From: Candidatus Propionivibrio dominans
GTDB taxonomy: Bacteria > Pseudomonadota > Gammaproteobacteria > Burkholderiales > Rhodocyclaceae
DNA: 64,000 nucleotides
Reading direction: 5' to 3'
Assembly (NCBI GenBank): GCA_016709335.1
Contig: JADJNC010000016.1
Location: forward strand, 1 to 64,000
The translations under genes were made by a program, and so were the position numbers. Positions 32,586 through 42,699 of this stretch are shown here, piece after piece. Position 1 is the stretch's first letter, and every line of letters starts with the position of its first letter. The notes beneath the pieces are model-generated. The model did not search any database and was not told the origin of the DNA. It saw nothing but the letters and a program-made list of their open reading frames with translations.

Positions 32586-33080
32586 TTACGCGTGCAGCGC
32601 AGCGTATTCGCGAGCTGTCGGCAGAGCGCGCGGGAGCGTCCGCTCTGTCGGGCGTGTAGCTTCCCAGCCGAGACAGGCCAGCCAGATGGCGCGCGGAATC
32701 GCTTTATGCGCGGTGCGGTAATAACTGACCATGCGGCGACTGATGCCCAGAGCTTCGGCTGCGGTGGTTAGCGATAATCCGTTACGCCTCATCCATTCGT
32801 CAAAAATTTCGTGACTAACTTCACCGGCCTGTTCTTTCGCCCAGGCGTAGACGTTATCGGCGCCGAACTCTTCGTCGATCCACTCGATGCTATTTCCCCA
32901 TTCACCGATATGCACGCGATCAAACACTTCGGGGTCAAGAATGGCGGCAAGTGCAGGATGGTTCTTCAAACGTGTCGAGACATCAACTTCAAGCTCTTCG
33001 CCGGTGTTCCACAGGGTGCGCAGGCGATAGGGTGCCAAGGCCTCTACAGCAGTCAGCTTCGGGAAAAAATAGTCGTTCAT
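32586..33080 (-). CDS. DUF2442 protein with helix-turn-helix (TA-like partner)
   Basis: 164 residues from ATG 33080. The N-terminal half (LTAVEALAPYRLRTLWNTGE, then VFDRVHIGEWGNSIEWIDEE) is the DUF2442 fold. The C-terminal half (HEIFDEWMRRNGLSLTTAAE, then ALGISRRMVSYYRTAHKAIP) is an XRE-like helix-turn-helix. It overlaps the DUF4160 gene by ATGA. The arrangement resembles type II antitoxin genes, but no activity is known to me. Confidence 0.85.
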   Translation of the reverse strand: MNDYFFPKLTAVEALAPYRLRTLWNTGEELEVDVSTRLKNHPALAAILDPEVFDRVHIGEWGNSIEWIDEEFGADNVYAWAKEQAGEVSHEIFDEWMRRNGLSLTTAAEALGISRRMVSYYRTAHKAIPRAIWLACLGWEATRPTERTLPRALPTAREYAALHA

Positions 33081-33304
33081 GGGTTGCTCCTCCTCCATTC
33101 GATCAACAAGTTGGTCTTTTCGGTCTTGATCCAGGCCAGCGCGTCACGGATCTCACGCTCGGCAACTCGCCCTCTGATTTCGAAGCTTTCAAGATCGATG
33201 GTGCAATCGCGCCCGTCACGTAATTTGACATGCACATGGGGCGGAGGATGGTCGTCAAGGTACATCAGCACCCGACAGCTATCGAATCGTTGAAGCGTTG
33301 CCAT
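33077..33304 (-). CDS. DUF4160 protein (TA-like)
   Basis: 75 residues: [20 protein letters not shown], then [20 protein letters not shown]. The D-HpPPHVHV motif defines DUF4160. It is first in a two-gene operon with the DUF2442-HTH gene and is probably the toxin-position partner. Confidence 0.9.
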   Translation of the reverse strand: MATLQRFDSCRVLMYLDDHPPPHVHVKLRDGRDCTIDLESFEIRGRVAEREIRDALAWIKTEKTNLLIEWRRSNP

Positions 33305-33445
33305 GAAACGAAGTCTAGTGCAATGGTTGCTCTAAAGCAAGGATCAGCAAGGGCACCAACATTGTATCGCTTGACTCCCACACCGTTCTCGTTGCATGAA
33401 AAACCAAGTAAAATCCGCCTTTGTCCCGCTTTCACGAAACCATTC

Positions 33446-34392
<947 letters not shown>

Positions 34393-34396
<4 letters not shown>

Positions 34397-36510
34397 ACCA
34401 CAGTTTGCTGATCGAGTTGCGCACCGAAGAGTTGCCGCCCAAGTCGCTGAAGGCGCTCTCCGGAAGCCTTTGCCCACGCTGTCTTTGCCGCGCTCAGGGA
34501 GCAGGCTTTCGCCTCGGCGGAAAGTATCTGCACGCCCTACGCCACACCACGCCGTCTGGCGCTGATGGTGACGGACATTGCCGAGCAACAGGCGGATCGC
34601 ATCATCGAGAAAAAAGGCCCGGCGGTAGGCAGCGCGCTCGACGCGACCGGCAAACCGGGCAAGGCTCTGGAAGGCTTCATGCGCTCGGCGGGCGTCACCT
34701 TCGAACACTTGCACAAGGCCGGCGAAGGCAAGGCCGAATACTTCGTCGCACACATTGCGAAGAAGGGCGAGCGCCTTGAGCGCTACCTGGCCGAAATCGT
34801 CACCCAGGCGCTCAAAAAACTGCCGATCCAGAAGCTGATGCGCTGGGGCGCTTCCGAGCACCAGTTCGTGCGTCCGGTGCATGGCCTGATCATGCTGCAT
34901 GGTAGCCGCGTTGTCGCCGGTGAAGTGCTGGGGCTGGCGAGCGGCAATACGACGCTGGGACACCGCTTTCTGTCCTCCGGCGAGATTGTTGTCGCCCGAC
35001 CCGAGGACTATGCCGGGCAACTGGCTGCCGGCAAGGTGATCGCCAGCTTTGCCGAACGGCGCGACTCGATTGCCGCGCAACTCGACGCCAGAGCTAACGC
35101 TTTGAACGCCCGCCTCAACCCGGCTGACGGCCTGCTCGACGAAGTCACCGCGCTGGTCGAATGGCCGGTCATCTACGTCGGCGAGTTCGAGGCCGAGTAT
35201 CTCGACGTGCCGCAGGAATGCCTGATTCTGACCATGCAGCAGAACCAGAAGTATTTCCCGCTGCTTGAAAACACCGGGCCCAATGCCGGCAAGCTGCTTA
35301 ACAAATTCCTGATCGTCTCCAACATGCAGGTGGACGATGCGCAGCACATCATCGGCGGCAACGCCCGCGTGGTGCGCCCGCGCCTCTCGGACGCCCGCTT
35401 CTTCTACAACCAGGACCGCAAGCATTCGCTGGCCTCGCGCCTGGAAAAGCTCGGCAACGTCGTCTATCACAACCAGCTTGGCTCGGTGCTGCAACGGGTC
35501 GAACGCCTTGAAGGGCTGGCGCAGAAGATTGCCGTGCATCTCGGCGCCAATGCCTCGCTGGCGGCCCGCGCCGCCCGCCTGGCCAAGGCCGATCTGGTCA
35601 CCGACATGGTCGGCGAATTCCCCGAACTGCAGGGCATCATGGGCCGTTATTACGCACTGCATGACGGCGAGGACGGTACCGTTGCCGACGCCGTGCAGAG
35701 CCATTACCAGCCGCGTTTTGCCGGTGACGCCTTGCCGCAGGGCCACATCGCCTGCGCCGTGGCCCTGGCCGACAAGCTCGATGCCCTGGTCGGTTTCTTC
35801 GGCATCGGCCAGATCCCGACCGGCGACAAGGATCCTTTTGCGCTGCGCCGCGCCGCGCTCGGCGTGCTGCGCATCCTGATGGAATCGCCGCTGGCGCTCG
35901 ATCTTGCGCAACTGATTGACGACGCGCAAGCCGGATTTGCCGTCGGCGTGCTCAGCAAACCGGTGGCTGATCCGCTGCTCGACTTCATGTTCGAGCGCCT
36001 GCGCGGTCTGCTCAGGGAGAGTGCTGGACAATCCGGCGGTCAATCCGGCGGCCTCAGGACATCGTCGAAGCCGTACTGGTGCAACGCCCGACGCGGATCG
36101 ACCGGGTTCCGGCCCGGCTCGACGCCGTGCGCGTCTTCCGCGCCCTGCCCGAGGCGCTGGCGCTGGCCGCAGCCAACAAGCGCATCGGCAACATCCTGAA
36201 GAAGGCCGAGGCGAGCGGTAATGGCCAGTTCGCCCAACCCGATCCAGCCCTGCTGCAGGAGGAAGCCGAGATCGCGCTCTACACGCGGGTCCAGGAGATT
36301 GCACCGCTGGTCAAAGCGCATGTCGCCAGCGAAGCCTATGCCGACGCGCTCAAGGCGCTGGCCTCGGTGCGAGCCGCAGTCGATCTTTTCTTTGACAAGG
36401 TGATGGTCAACGTCGATGATCCTTCTGTGCGCGCCAATCGGCTTGGCCTGCTCAAGGCATTATTCGACCAACTCAATGCAGTAGCCGACATTTCGAAACT
36501 GGGCGTATGA
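34393..36510 (+). CDS. glyS: Glycyl-tRNA synthetase beta subunit (two apparent single-base frameshifts)
   Basis: Begins [20 protein letters not shown]. At 34460 an extra C shifts the frame; removing it gives [20 protein letters not shown], then [17 protein letters not shown]. The main frame then runs to about 36055, where one missing G in the run before ACATCG shifts it again; restoring it gives [17 protein letters not shown] and the normal C-terminus ending [15 protein letters not shown]. The net length (2118 bp) is a multiple of three. Because the gene is essential, sequencing error is the simplest explanation. The SGGQSGG stretch at 36030-36050 contains a 12-bp tandem duplication. Confidence 0.93.
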
Positions 36511-37043
36511 AACTCGTTATCCTCGATCGCGACGGCGTCATCAATTACGACTCGGATCAGTACATCAAGTCGCCGGCTGAATGGAGACCCTTGCCCGGCA
36601 GCCTTGAGGCCATCGCCAAGCTGACCCAGGCCGGCTACAAGGTGGTAATTGCCAGCAACCAGTCGGGACTCGGTCGCGGCCTGTTCGACATGGACACGCT
36701 CAATGCCATTCACGACAAGATGCACCGTGCCGTGCAAGCGGTCGGAGGGCGCATCGATGCGGTTTTTTATTGCCCGCATACCTCCGATTCGAAATGCAAT
36801 TGTCGCAAGCCCAAGCCCGGAATGTTCCAGCGCATTGGCGGGTGCTTCAACACCGACCTCAGCGATGCCTATGTGATTGGCGACTCCTTGCGTGACCTGC
36901 AGCCGGCGGCAAGCGTCGGCGCCCGGTCGGTACTGGTACTCACCGGCAAGGGTGAAGCAACGCAGGCGGAAGGAAATTTGCCGGAGGGTACGCTGATTTT
37001 TTCCGACCTCGCTGCGGCGGTCGAATATATCCTGAAGTCATGA
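36507..37043 (+). CDS. gmhB: D-glycero-beta-D-manno-heptose 1,7-bisphosphate 7-phosphatase
   Basis: 178 residues. HAD motif [14 protein letters not shown] (D7, D9), motif [12 protein letters not shown], zinc loop [17 protein letters not shown] with the expected Cys/His ligands near residues 91-108, and motif [15 protein letters not shown]. It makes the heptose precursor for LPS core. It overlaps both neighbours by ATGA. Confidence 0.95.
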   Translation: MKLVILDRDGVINYDSDQYIKSPAEWRPLPGSLEAIAKLTQAGYKVVIASNQSGLGRGLFDMDTLNAIHDKMHRAVQAVGGRIDAVFYCPHTSDSKCNCRKPKPGMFQRIGGCFNTDLSDAYVIGDSLRDLQPAASVGARSVLVLTGKGEATQAEGNLPEGTLIFSDLAAAVEYILKS

Positions 37044-37786
37044 ACGCCTTCCTTCGTTCCGTCGTCTATCTGCTGCTCGCCGCCCTGATCACTGCCCCCT
37101 TCGGCCTGTTCGTTACACTGTCGATTGTCCTGCCGATGCGCTTTCGCTACCGCGTCATCGCCGTCTGGCGCGCCGGCTTCATGGCGCTGTGCAAGTACGT
37201 GCTCGGACTGCGTTACCAGGTCAGCGGTCGCGAAAACATCCCGGCCACACCCTCGGTGATTCTTTGCAAGCACCAGTCGGCCTGGGAGACCGTCAGCCTG
37301 CAGGACATCTTTCCGCCGCTCGTCTTCGTGCTGAAGAAATCGCTGCTGATGATTCCCTTCCTCGGCTGGGCGTTCGCCGTCGTCAAAATGATCTCGATCG
37401 ACCGCAGTGCGGGCAAGGATGCGCTGCGGCAGGTGATCGAGCAGGGCTGCGAGCGCCTCAGGGCCGGCTACTGGGTTGTCATTTTCCCCGAAGGAACGCG
37501 CATCGCCCCCGGAGAAACGCGCCGCTTCAAGCCAGGCGGGGCGCATCTGGCGGTCAGCGCCGGTGCGCTCGCCGTTCCGGTCGCGCACAATGCCGGCGAG
37601 TTCTGGGCGAGAAATGCCTTCGTCAAAAAACCGGGGCTGATCACCGTCAGCATCGGCCCGGCAATCGACCCGGCCGGTAAGACCGCAGCGGAAATTACCG
37701 ATCTGGCCGAGCAGTGGATCGAGAATGAAATGCGGCGCCTGGCGCCGCACCGCTACCCGGATGCGGCCTATGCCGTGGCAAGCTGA
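37040..37786 (+). CDS. plsC: 1-acyl-sn-glycerol-3-phosphate acyltransferase
   Basis: 248 residues. An N-terminal membrane helix (YLLLAALITAPFGLFVTLSI) is followed by the acyltransferase motifs CKHQSAWET near residue 75 (the HX4-type block), FPEGTRIAPGE near 150 and AVPVAHNAG. It makes phosphatidate at the inner membrane. It overlaps gmhB by 4 bases and the following gene by 17. Confidence 0.94.
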   Translation: MNAFLRSVVYLLLAALITAPFGLFVTLSIVLPMRFRYRVIAVWRAGFMALCKYVLGLRYQVSGRENIPATPSVILCKHQSAWETVSLQDIFPPLVFVLKKSLLMIPFLGWAFAVVKMISIDRSAGKDALRQVIEQGCERLRAGYWVVIFPEGTRIAPGETRRFKPGGAHLAVSAGALAVPVAHNAGEFWARNAFVKKPGLITVSIGPAIDPAGKTAAEITDLAEQWIENEMRRLAPHRYPDAAYAVAS

Positions 37787-38529
37787 ACTCCCGCTGGCCA
37801 ACGACAAACCACTGGCGGCAGACGAAACGCCGCGCACCATTGCCCTCGGCGACCGTATTGTTCCGTATGTTCTGCGCCGTGCCCGGCGACGCACGATTGG
37901 CCTGTCGATCGACCATCGCGGCCTGCGCGTTGGTGCCCCGCGTCGCGCGTCGCTGCTTGAGGTCGAATCGCTGATCCTGCGCCATGGCGACTGGGTGGCA
38001 AAAAAGCTCGACGAATGGCGCACTCGCCGTCGCCCGGAACCCCTGAAAATTGTCGATGGCGTGCGCTTGCCGATGCTCGGCGAGTCACTGCACATCCGCC
38101 TCGCCCTGGGCAGCAACCGCGCCGTATGGAACGAGCAGGCCGCCCCGGTACTGACCCTCTGCCTGCGCTCGCCAGGCGACGCCACCCGCCTGCTGGAAAA
38201 AGCCCTGCGTGAAAAGTCGCGCCGGCTGTTTGCCGAACGCCTCGAACATTTCGCCGAACGGCTGGGCCTCGCGGTACCGCCGCTCACCCTGTCGGCAGCA
38301 CGCACGCGCTGGGGCAGTTGCAGTCAAAAGACCGGCATCCGTTTGAACTGGCGGCTGATCCATTTTCCCTGCGCACGTGGTCGATTACGTAGTGGCCCAC
38401 GAACTTGCCCATCTGCGCGAAATGAACCACAGCCCGCGCTTCTGGGCCATCGTCGGACAACTCTGTCCCGATTACCGGGCAACGCGCGACGAGTTGAAAA
38501 TCCTTGCCGCCCACTGTCCGCACTGGTAA
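37770..38529 (+). CDS. ygjP: YgjP-like metallopeptidase (DUF45), one apparent frameshift
   Basis: From ATG 37770 (MPWQAELPLANDKPLAADET) the frame runs through RRARRRTIGLSIDHRGLRVG and ARTRWGSCSQKTGIRLNWRL, the hallmarks of the YgjP family. At 38367-38369 an extra C shifts the frame. Removing it gives AHVVDYVVAHELAHLREMNH, with zinc motif HELAH (38398 onward), and the end LKILAAHCPHW at 38529. It follows plsC as in other betaproteobacteria. Confidence 0.88.
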
Positions 38530-38559
38530 GTCGAATCGTATTTCAGGCTGAGGGTCGTA

Positions 38560-39060
38560 GTGACAGGCGCCGGCAGTGATGATCCCTGAAAGCTCAGTTC
38601 AGCCAGCCGTGACGAGAGCTGGTCGCGCTGCTCCTCGGTCACTGGATGTAGAACTGCCGTTTCGCCGGAGACTCACGTTCAGGTTCGAGCCACAGGTGGC
38701 CTCCGTCCCACAGCGCCGCCGCCTTTTGCGGGTGGTTGGGTACGCCCGCTGCGCCACTCGAGGTCGCGGGAGCCTTCGGGGTCCGTCAAGGCAATCACCA
38801 CCTGCACCAATCGGGCCGATGATCCCGGCTGTAGCCAAGCGGCGTTTGCCTGTTCGGGCGGATCGCATTCAAAAAGGTACTGGTCAGGTCATACAGCAGG
38901 ATCTCGTAGCGCGCACCGCAGGCATTCAGCGCGCCTGAAAGCAAGGCGGGGCGCCACGTAGGCAGGGTCAGCGAGCTGCCCCGGTTCGTCAGCAGATCCA
39001 GGCCCCCCGCGCCCCGCCCAATCCCGCGGACGGTTTTGCCCACTCAGCCACAATCAGCCC
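38560..39060 (-). pseudogene. IS1634-like transposase remnant
   Basis: On the reverse strand RYEILLYDLTSTFLNA and LGYSRDHRPDWCRW match the catalytic DLTS / GYSRD-RPD blocks of IS1634/IS4-type transposases. After a frame change WIALTDPEG follows, and then short broken segments with stops. Neither end of the element could be identified. Confidence 0.65.
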
Positions 39061-39136
39061 CGGCTCCAAAATCGGAAAAATTGCGGCGAATGCGGAGTCG
39101 GTTGGCGCAGCGTAACACAATCGTCAGATCGCCCAT

Positions 39137-39190
39137 TTGCCGTCGGTTTATGCTGCGAAGCCATCCTCTGGGGACGCTACTCTCGACCTA
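39137..39190 (-). repeat. Partial MITE copy in inverse orientation
   Basis: The reverse complement contains GTAGGTCGAGAGTAGCGTCC, GAGGATGGCTTCGCAGCATA and ACCGACGGCA, matching the left half of the element at 10764-10880 with several changes. Confidence 0.75.
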
Positions 39191-39253
39191 CATCTCACTT
39201 ATACCAGCCAAATAAATTTCAAATTCAGGAGGAAGTTTTTTCGTAGTCTCTTC

Positions 39254-40222
39254 TTACTTGATCCATCCACTGGCGAAGTCCTCGACGGTGCGCGCGAGCT
39301 TTCTCGGATCGTGGCGGATGTAGTCGGTAGCGCTGGTGAAATCGCGTTCGACGATCTTGATCCCCTTGCTCAGGATGAGCTCCCGATCGAGAAGGCGCAC
39401 CGGTGTCTTTTCTTCGGCTTCGTATTTGCTGAGGAGTTGGGTGCGCAGCTCGCCGTTATTGACCAGCACATAGTCAATCCGGCCTTCTCCGACATATTGC
39501 TCGATCACCCGGACGAAATCCTCGACCGAGAATCCATCGGTCTCGCCGTGCTTGGTCATGATGTTGCAGACGTAGATGATCTTCGCACGGGTAGTGCGGA
39601 TGGCGTCGTACATTCCCGTACACAACAGATTCGGAATGATGCTGGTATACAGATCGCCGGGGCCGATGATCACGTAGTCGGAGTTATCAATCGCCTCCTT
39701 GGCCCGCGGATTGAGGCGTCCGCCGCCGAGCAGGAACGCGTCACGGATCGGAATGTTGGCATCGTGTTTCGGGATGTCGATATCGGTTTCGCCAACGATC
39801 CGCTCGCCGTTTTCGAGGGTGACGCCGAGGTGCACATTGTCGAGCGATACCGGAATGACCTTGCCACGAACGTCAAACATTTCGCACAACTCTTCGATGC
39901 CGTGCTCGAAGTCTCCCATGATGTCCGACAGTGCGGTGAGTAGCAGATTGCCGACCGTGTGACCGGCGATGCTGCGACCTTCCTTGAAGCGGTATTCAAA
40001 GAGCCGGCGAACCACTTCGGTGTCTTCCGAAAGCGCCACGATGGCGCGACGCACGTCGCCGGGTGGAAGAATGCCGAATTCGTCGCGCAACTCGCCGGTC
40101 GACCCCCCGGAATCGGCCACCGTCACGATGGCCGCAAGATTGAGTTTGTCATTTTTCCCGAGGCCGGAAAGGACGTTGAAGGTCCCGGTTCCGCCACCGA
40201 TGGTTGTTATGTTGCATTTCAT
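39254..40222 (-). CDS. yvcK: YvcK/CofD-like gluconeogenesis factor family protein
   Basis: 322 residues: ITTIGGGTGTFNVLSGLGKN, then AAIVTVADSGGSTGELRDEF and GILPPGDVRRAIVALSEDTE, typical of the YvcK branch of the CofD superfamily. Further blocks are TVGNLLLTALSDIMG and YVIIGPGDLYTSIIPNLL. Members bind UDP-sugars and affect cell-envelope metabolism. Normal length, monocistronic here. Confidence 0.93.
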   Translation of the reverse strand: MKCNITTIGGGTGTFNVLSGLGKNDKLNLAAIVTVADSGGSTGELRDEFGILPPGDVRRAIVALSEDTEVVRRLFEYRFKEGRSIAGHTVGNLLLTALSDIMGDFEHGIEELCEMFDVRGKVIPVSLDNVHLGVTLENGERIVGETDIDIPKHDANIPIRDAFLLGGGRLNPRAKEAIDNSDYVIIGPGDLYTSIIPNLLCTGMYDAIRTTRAKIIYVCNIMTKHGETDGFSVEDFVRVIEQYVGEGRIDYVLVNNGELRTQLLSKYEAEEKTPVRLLDRELILSKGIKIVERDFTSATDYIRHDPRKLARTVEDFASGWIK

Positions 40223-40325
40223 GTCGATCAGCCGCGAACAAGTACATTGTCAAACGATACGGATCATGCCATACCGTCAAGCTCGCCGGGTCAGGCGGGC
40301 GACGGAATCGTGTTCCTAACCTACA

Positions 40326-40730
40326 TCACGTCAGTCCAAGACTGCGTGCCACTTTGTCCAAAGCGTCGTCGCTGGTTATCAGGCGCGCGCCATGTTGTTC
40401 AGCCAGGGCTAGATAAATAGCATCATAAACACTCAAACCATGCGCCTCCGCCAAGGCGCATGCCGGCAAAATCAAAGGTGCATGCTCGCATAGGCGGATC
40501 GGCAGCGTCACAAGCGCTGGCAGAAGCTCCCCCAGTTCCTGTGCGGACAACTCACCACGACGCCGCTTGCGCAGCAACACATTGGCCGCTTCTGCCAGAA
40601 TCAATTGGGGTGCCAATACCAGTTCCGTGCCGCTTGCAGCGCGATTGAATGCTGTCTCAAGTTCCGGATGCAGTGGGCCATCGGGAACATACAAGCGGAT
40701 CATCGCCGAGGTATCGATCACCCACATCAT
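40326..40730 (-). CDS. vapC: PIN-domain toxin (VapC-like)
   Basis: 134 residues from ATG 40730. VIDTSAMIRLYVPDGPLHPE holds the first Asp, ILAEAANVL the Glu, and VYDAIYLALAEQHGARLITS, DDAL the C-terminal acidic residues. It overlaps the antitoxin stop. Expected tRNA/rRNA endonuclease. Confidence 0.92.
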   Translation of the reverse strand: MMWVIDTSAMIRLYVPDGPLHPELETAFNRAASGTELVLAPQLILAEAANVLLRKRRRGELSAQELGELLPALVTLPIRLCEHAPLILPACALAEAHGLSVYDAIYLALAEQHGARLITSDDALDKVARSLGLT

Positions 40731-40957
40731 CTTTCGCGATCCTGTCGCACGTCTTCCACAGTGTCGCCCAAACTGCGACCTGCAAGCCGAAGCCGCCAAG
40801 CACGAGCCACCTCCAGACCGGAGCCTCTGGCCAACCTGGCTTCCCGCTCGATCAGGCAGCGCACCTGTTCCTGCATACTGCGGTGATTGTCCGCCGCCAT
40901 CTTCTTCAACGCCTCATAAACATCGTCCGGCAGATTACGAATACTCAATGCTTTCAT
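40727..40957 (-). CDS. vapB: FitA/VapB-like antitoxin
   Basis: 76 residues: MKALSIRNLPDDVYEALKKM, then AADNHRSMQEQVRCLIE. The SIRNLPDDVYEALK pattern is the ribbon-helix-helix of FitA-type antitoxins. The C-terminal tail holds an RLAGRSLGDTVEDVRQDR toxin-binding helix. It is first in the operon. Confidence 0.9.
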   Translation of the reverse strand: MKALSIRNLPDDVYEALKKMAADNHRSMQEQVRCLIEREARLARGSGLEVARAWRLRLAGRSLGDTVEDVRQDRER

Positions 40958-41186
40958 AATGCCCTCTTTGCTATCGTATTGCAGTCACTATAATGATAGC
41001 ACATTGCCCTCCAGACCCAGGCCACGCAGTAGCGTAGCCAAATATTCTGGTTCCGCTTCGCGGATCCTGGATGATATGCTGAACTTTGCTGCCAATCAGG
41101 TGCAAGTTTATTCTGGCGCCTCCCCCCAATGTTGTAGAGCGTCCAGTTACCCCTTGCTGTCACTTAAAGGTTTTCGGTCCCTGCAA

Positions 41187-42458
41187 TTATTGGAACGCAC
41201 CAGGCGCCAGAGAATTGCTAAGTCGAATCGATCGGCTTCCTGCGGGGAAACTGAATTCGGCTGCCGGCAACAGATCCACACCTCGCGCCTGACCAGGAAT
41301 TCTCACCGATCCACGGAATGGAGAACTGGTGTTCAAACGTAGCGGTAAACCGCCAAGGTAGAGCAGATCGCGGCGCTGGGCCGTCTGGTTACCCTCGAAT
41401 CGGCCCTGTGCCGGTGAATTCAGATCACCAAAGCCCACCGTCAGATTGTTGATCACCCAAGTCTCGATGCTGCCCGGAAACTTCTCCGCCCACACCTTGA
41501 GAAAAGTACCGGCGTGAAAGTCGTTGAGCAGGGTGTTGTGGGCGAAGAAGAGTGCGTTGTCAGCCCAGCGTGGCCCCTCTGCGCCGTAAGCAACCAGCAC
41601 CGGATTATCCGTTGTCGCACTCTGCCCGATCACATTGCCGACCACATAGGCGATACCGCCATTCGGGAACTCGAGTTCGTAGGAAGAACGCCCTTCCGTT
41701 CCATCGACCAGCAGGTTGTAGCGCACGTCGTTCTCGCGGGCGCGCGATTTGACCAGATGCCCGAGATACCCTTGCTCGAAGCGGCTTCCCGAAAGCACGA
41801 ATCGCCCGATGGAGCCGACATAGAGCAGGTGGTGAAGCTGTCCCTCATGGTGCGGCGCCGTGGCAAACTCGCTGTCGCTTACCTCAAGTATCATGTCAGG
41901 GCTATTTGCGGTGAGGAGCCCCATCTCGTTATCGAAGAAGGCACAGCGGTTAACGACGAGATGCCCACGCTCGAAACGGATACCGGCGCCATTGCCGGAA
42001 GGAACGCGCGCGCCACGGAACTCGATGTTTTCGATCCGCACGTTGCCACCCCTGACCACCCAGATCGCCTTGCCTTCGGCGCTTTTTCCGTCGGCGATCA
42101 TCACCGCTCGCCCCCCGGCACCGCGTATGACCAGGTTGTTCTGGGCCCACACTGCGGGTTGCCCACGATAATCTCCGGGGCGGATCTCGATGATCTCGCC
42201 ATCCTGAGCCTGCTTTGCCGCCTCGGTAATGGTGGTGATTTTTTCCTGGCTGCCGACGATCATCGTTGCCGGCTTTGACGTCCCATCGGCCCGGGCCTTG
42301 ATCATTTCTTCCTTGTCAAGAACAATCAAGCGGCCATCGGCACCGCGTCGAACTTCCCCCTTGTAAGTGGGCGAAATCGGGAGTTTATCCGGAATCTGAG
42401 CCAGAACACACAGCGTGGCGGCCAGTAGAAACAAGCCCAGGAAGAAGTTTCGAATCAC
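41187..42458 (-). CDS. Exported right-handed beta-helix protein
   Basis: About 423 residues. I prefer GTG 42458 (RBS AAAAGGAA, then VIRNFFLGLFLLAATLCVLA as signal peptide); ATG 42482 is an alternative. The chain contains pectate-lyase-type repeats: ITEAAKQAQDGEIIEIRPGD, then NLVIRGAGGRAVMIADGKSA and VRIENIEFRGARV, continuing to about residue 340. It is probably periplasmic or outer surface, binding or cutting a polysaccharide. No catalytic residues can be assigned. Confidence 0.85.
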   Translation of the reverse strand: MIRNFFLGLFLLAATLCVLAQIPDKLPISPTYKGEVRRGADGRLIVLDKEEMIKARADGTSKPATMIVGSQEKITTITEAAKQAQDGEIIEIRPGDYRGQPAVWAQNNLVIRGAGGRAVMIADGKSAEGKAIWVVRGGNVRIENIEFRGARVPSGNGAGIRFERGHLVVNRCAFFDNEMGLLTANSPDMILEVSDSEFATAPHHEGQLHHLLYVGSIGRFVLSGSRFEQGYLGHLVKSRARENDVRYNLLVDGTEGRSSYELEFPNGGIAYVVGNVIGQSATTDNPVLVAYGAEGPRWADNALFFAHNTLLNDFHAGTFLKVWAEKFPGSIETWVINNLTVGFGDLNSPAQGRFEGNQTAQRRDLLYLGGLPLRLNTSSPFRGSVRIPGQARGVDLLPAAEFSFPAGSRSIRLSNSLAPGAFQ

Positions 42459-42699
42459 GGCGATTCCTTTTCTAGTCGGCATGAAATGGTTTCAGGCCAG
42501 TGAAGGTTAGAGGAGTTTGTAGAGTCGTTCGGAAGCCCATGGTTGCTCTGTAAAAACGCAGAATAACCCTATGGACAAACCACGAATGTTTTCTGTAACT
42601 AACGAATCCTGGCAACAATCGTCGCACAAGGCCAAGCAAATAGCGATCTATCTTCTGCTCTATGGAGGCTGTTGATGAATATCAACCCCCACAAAATCC

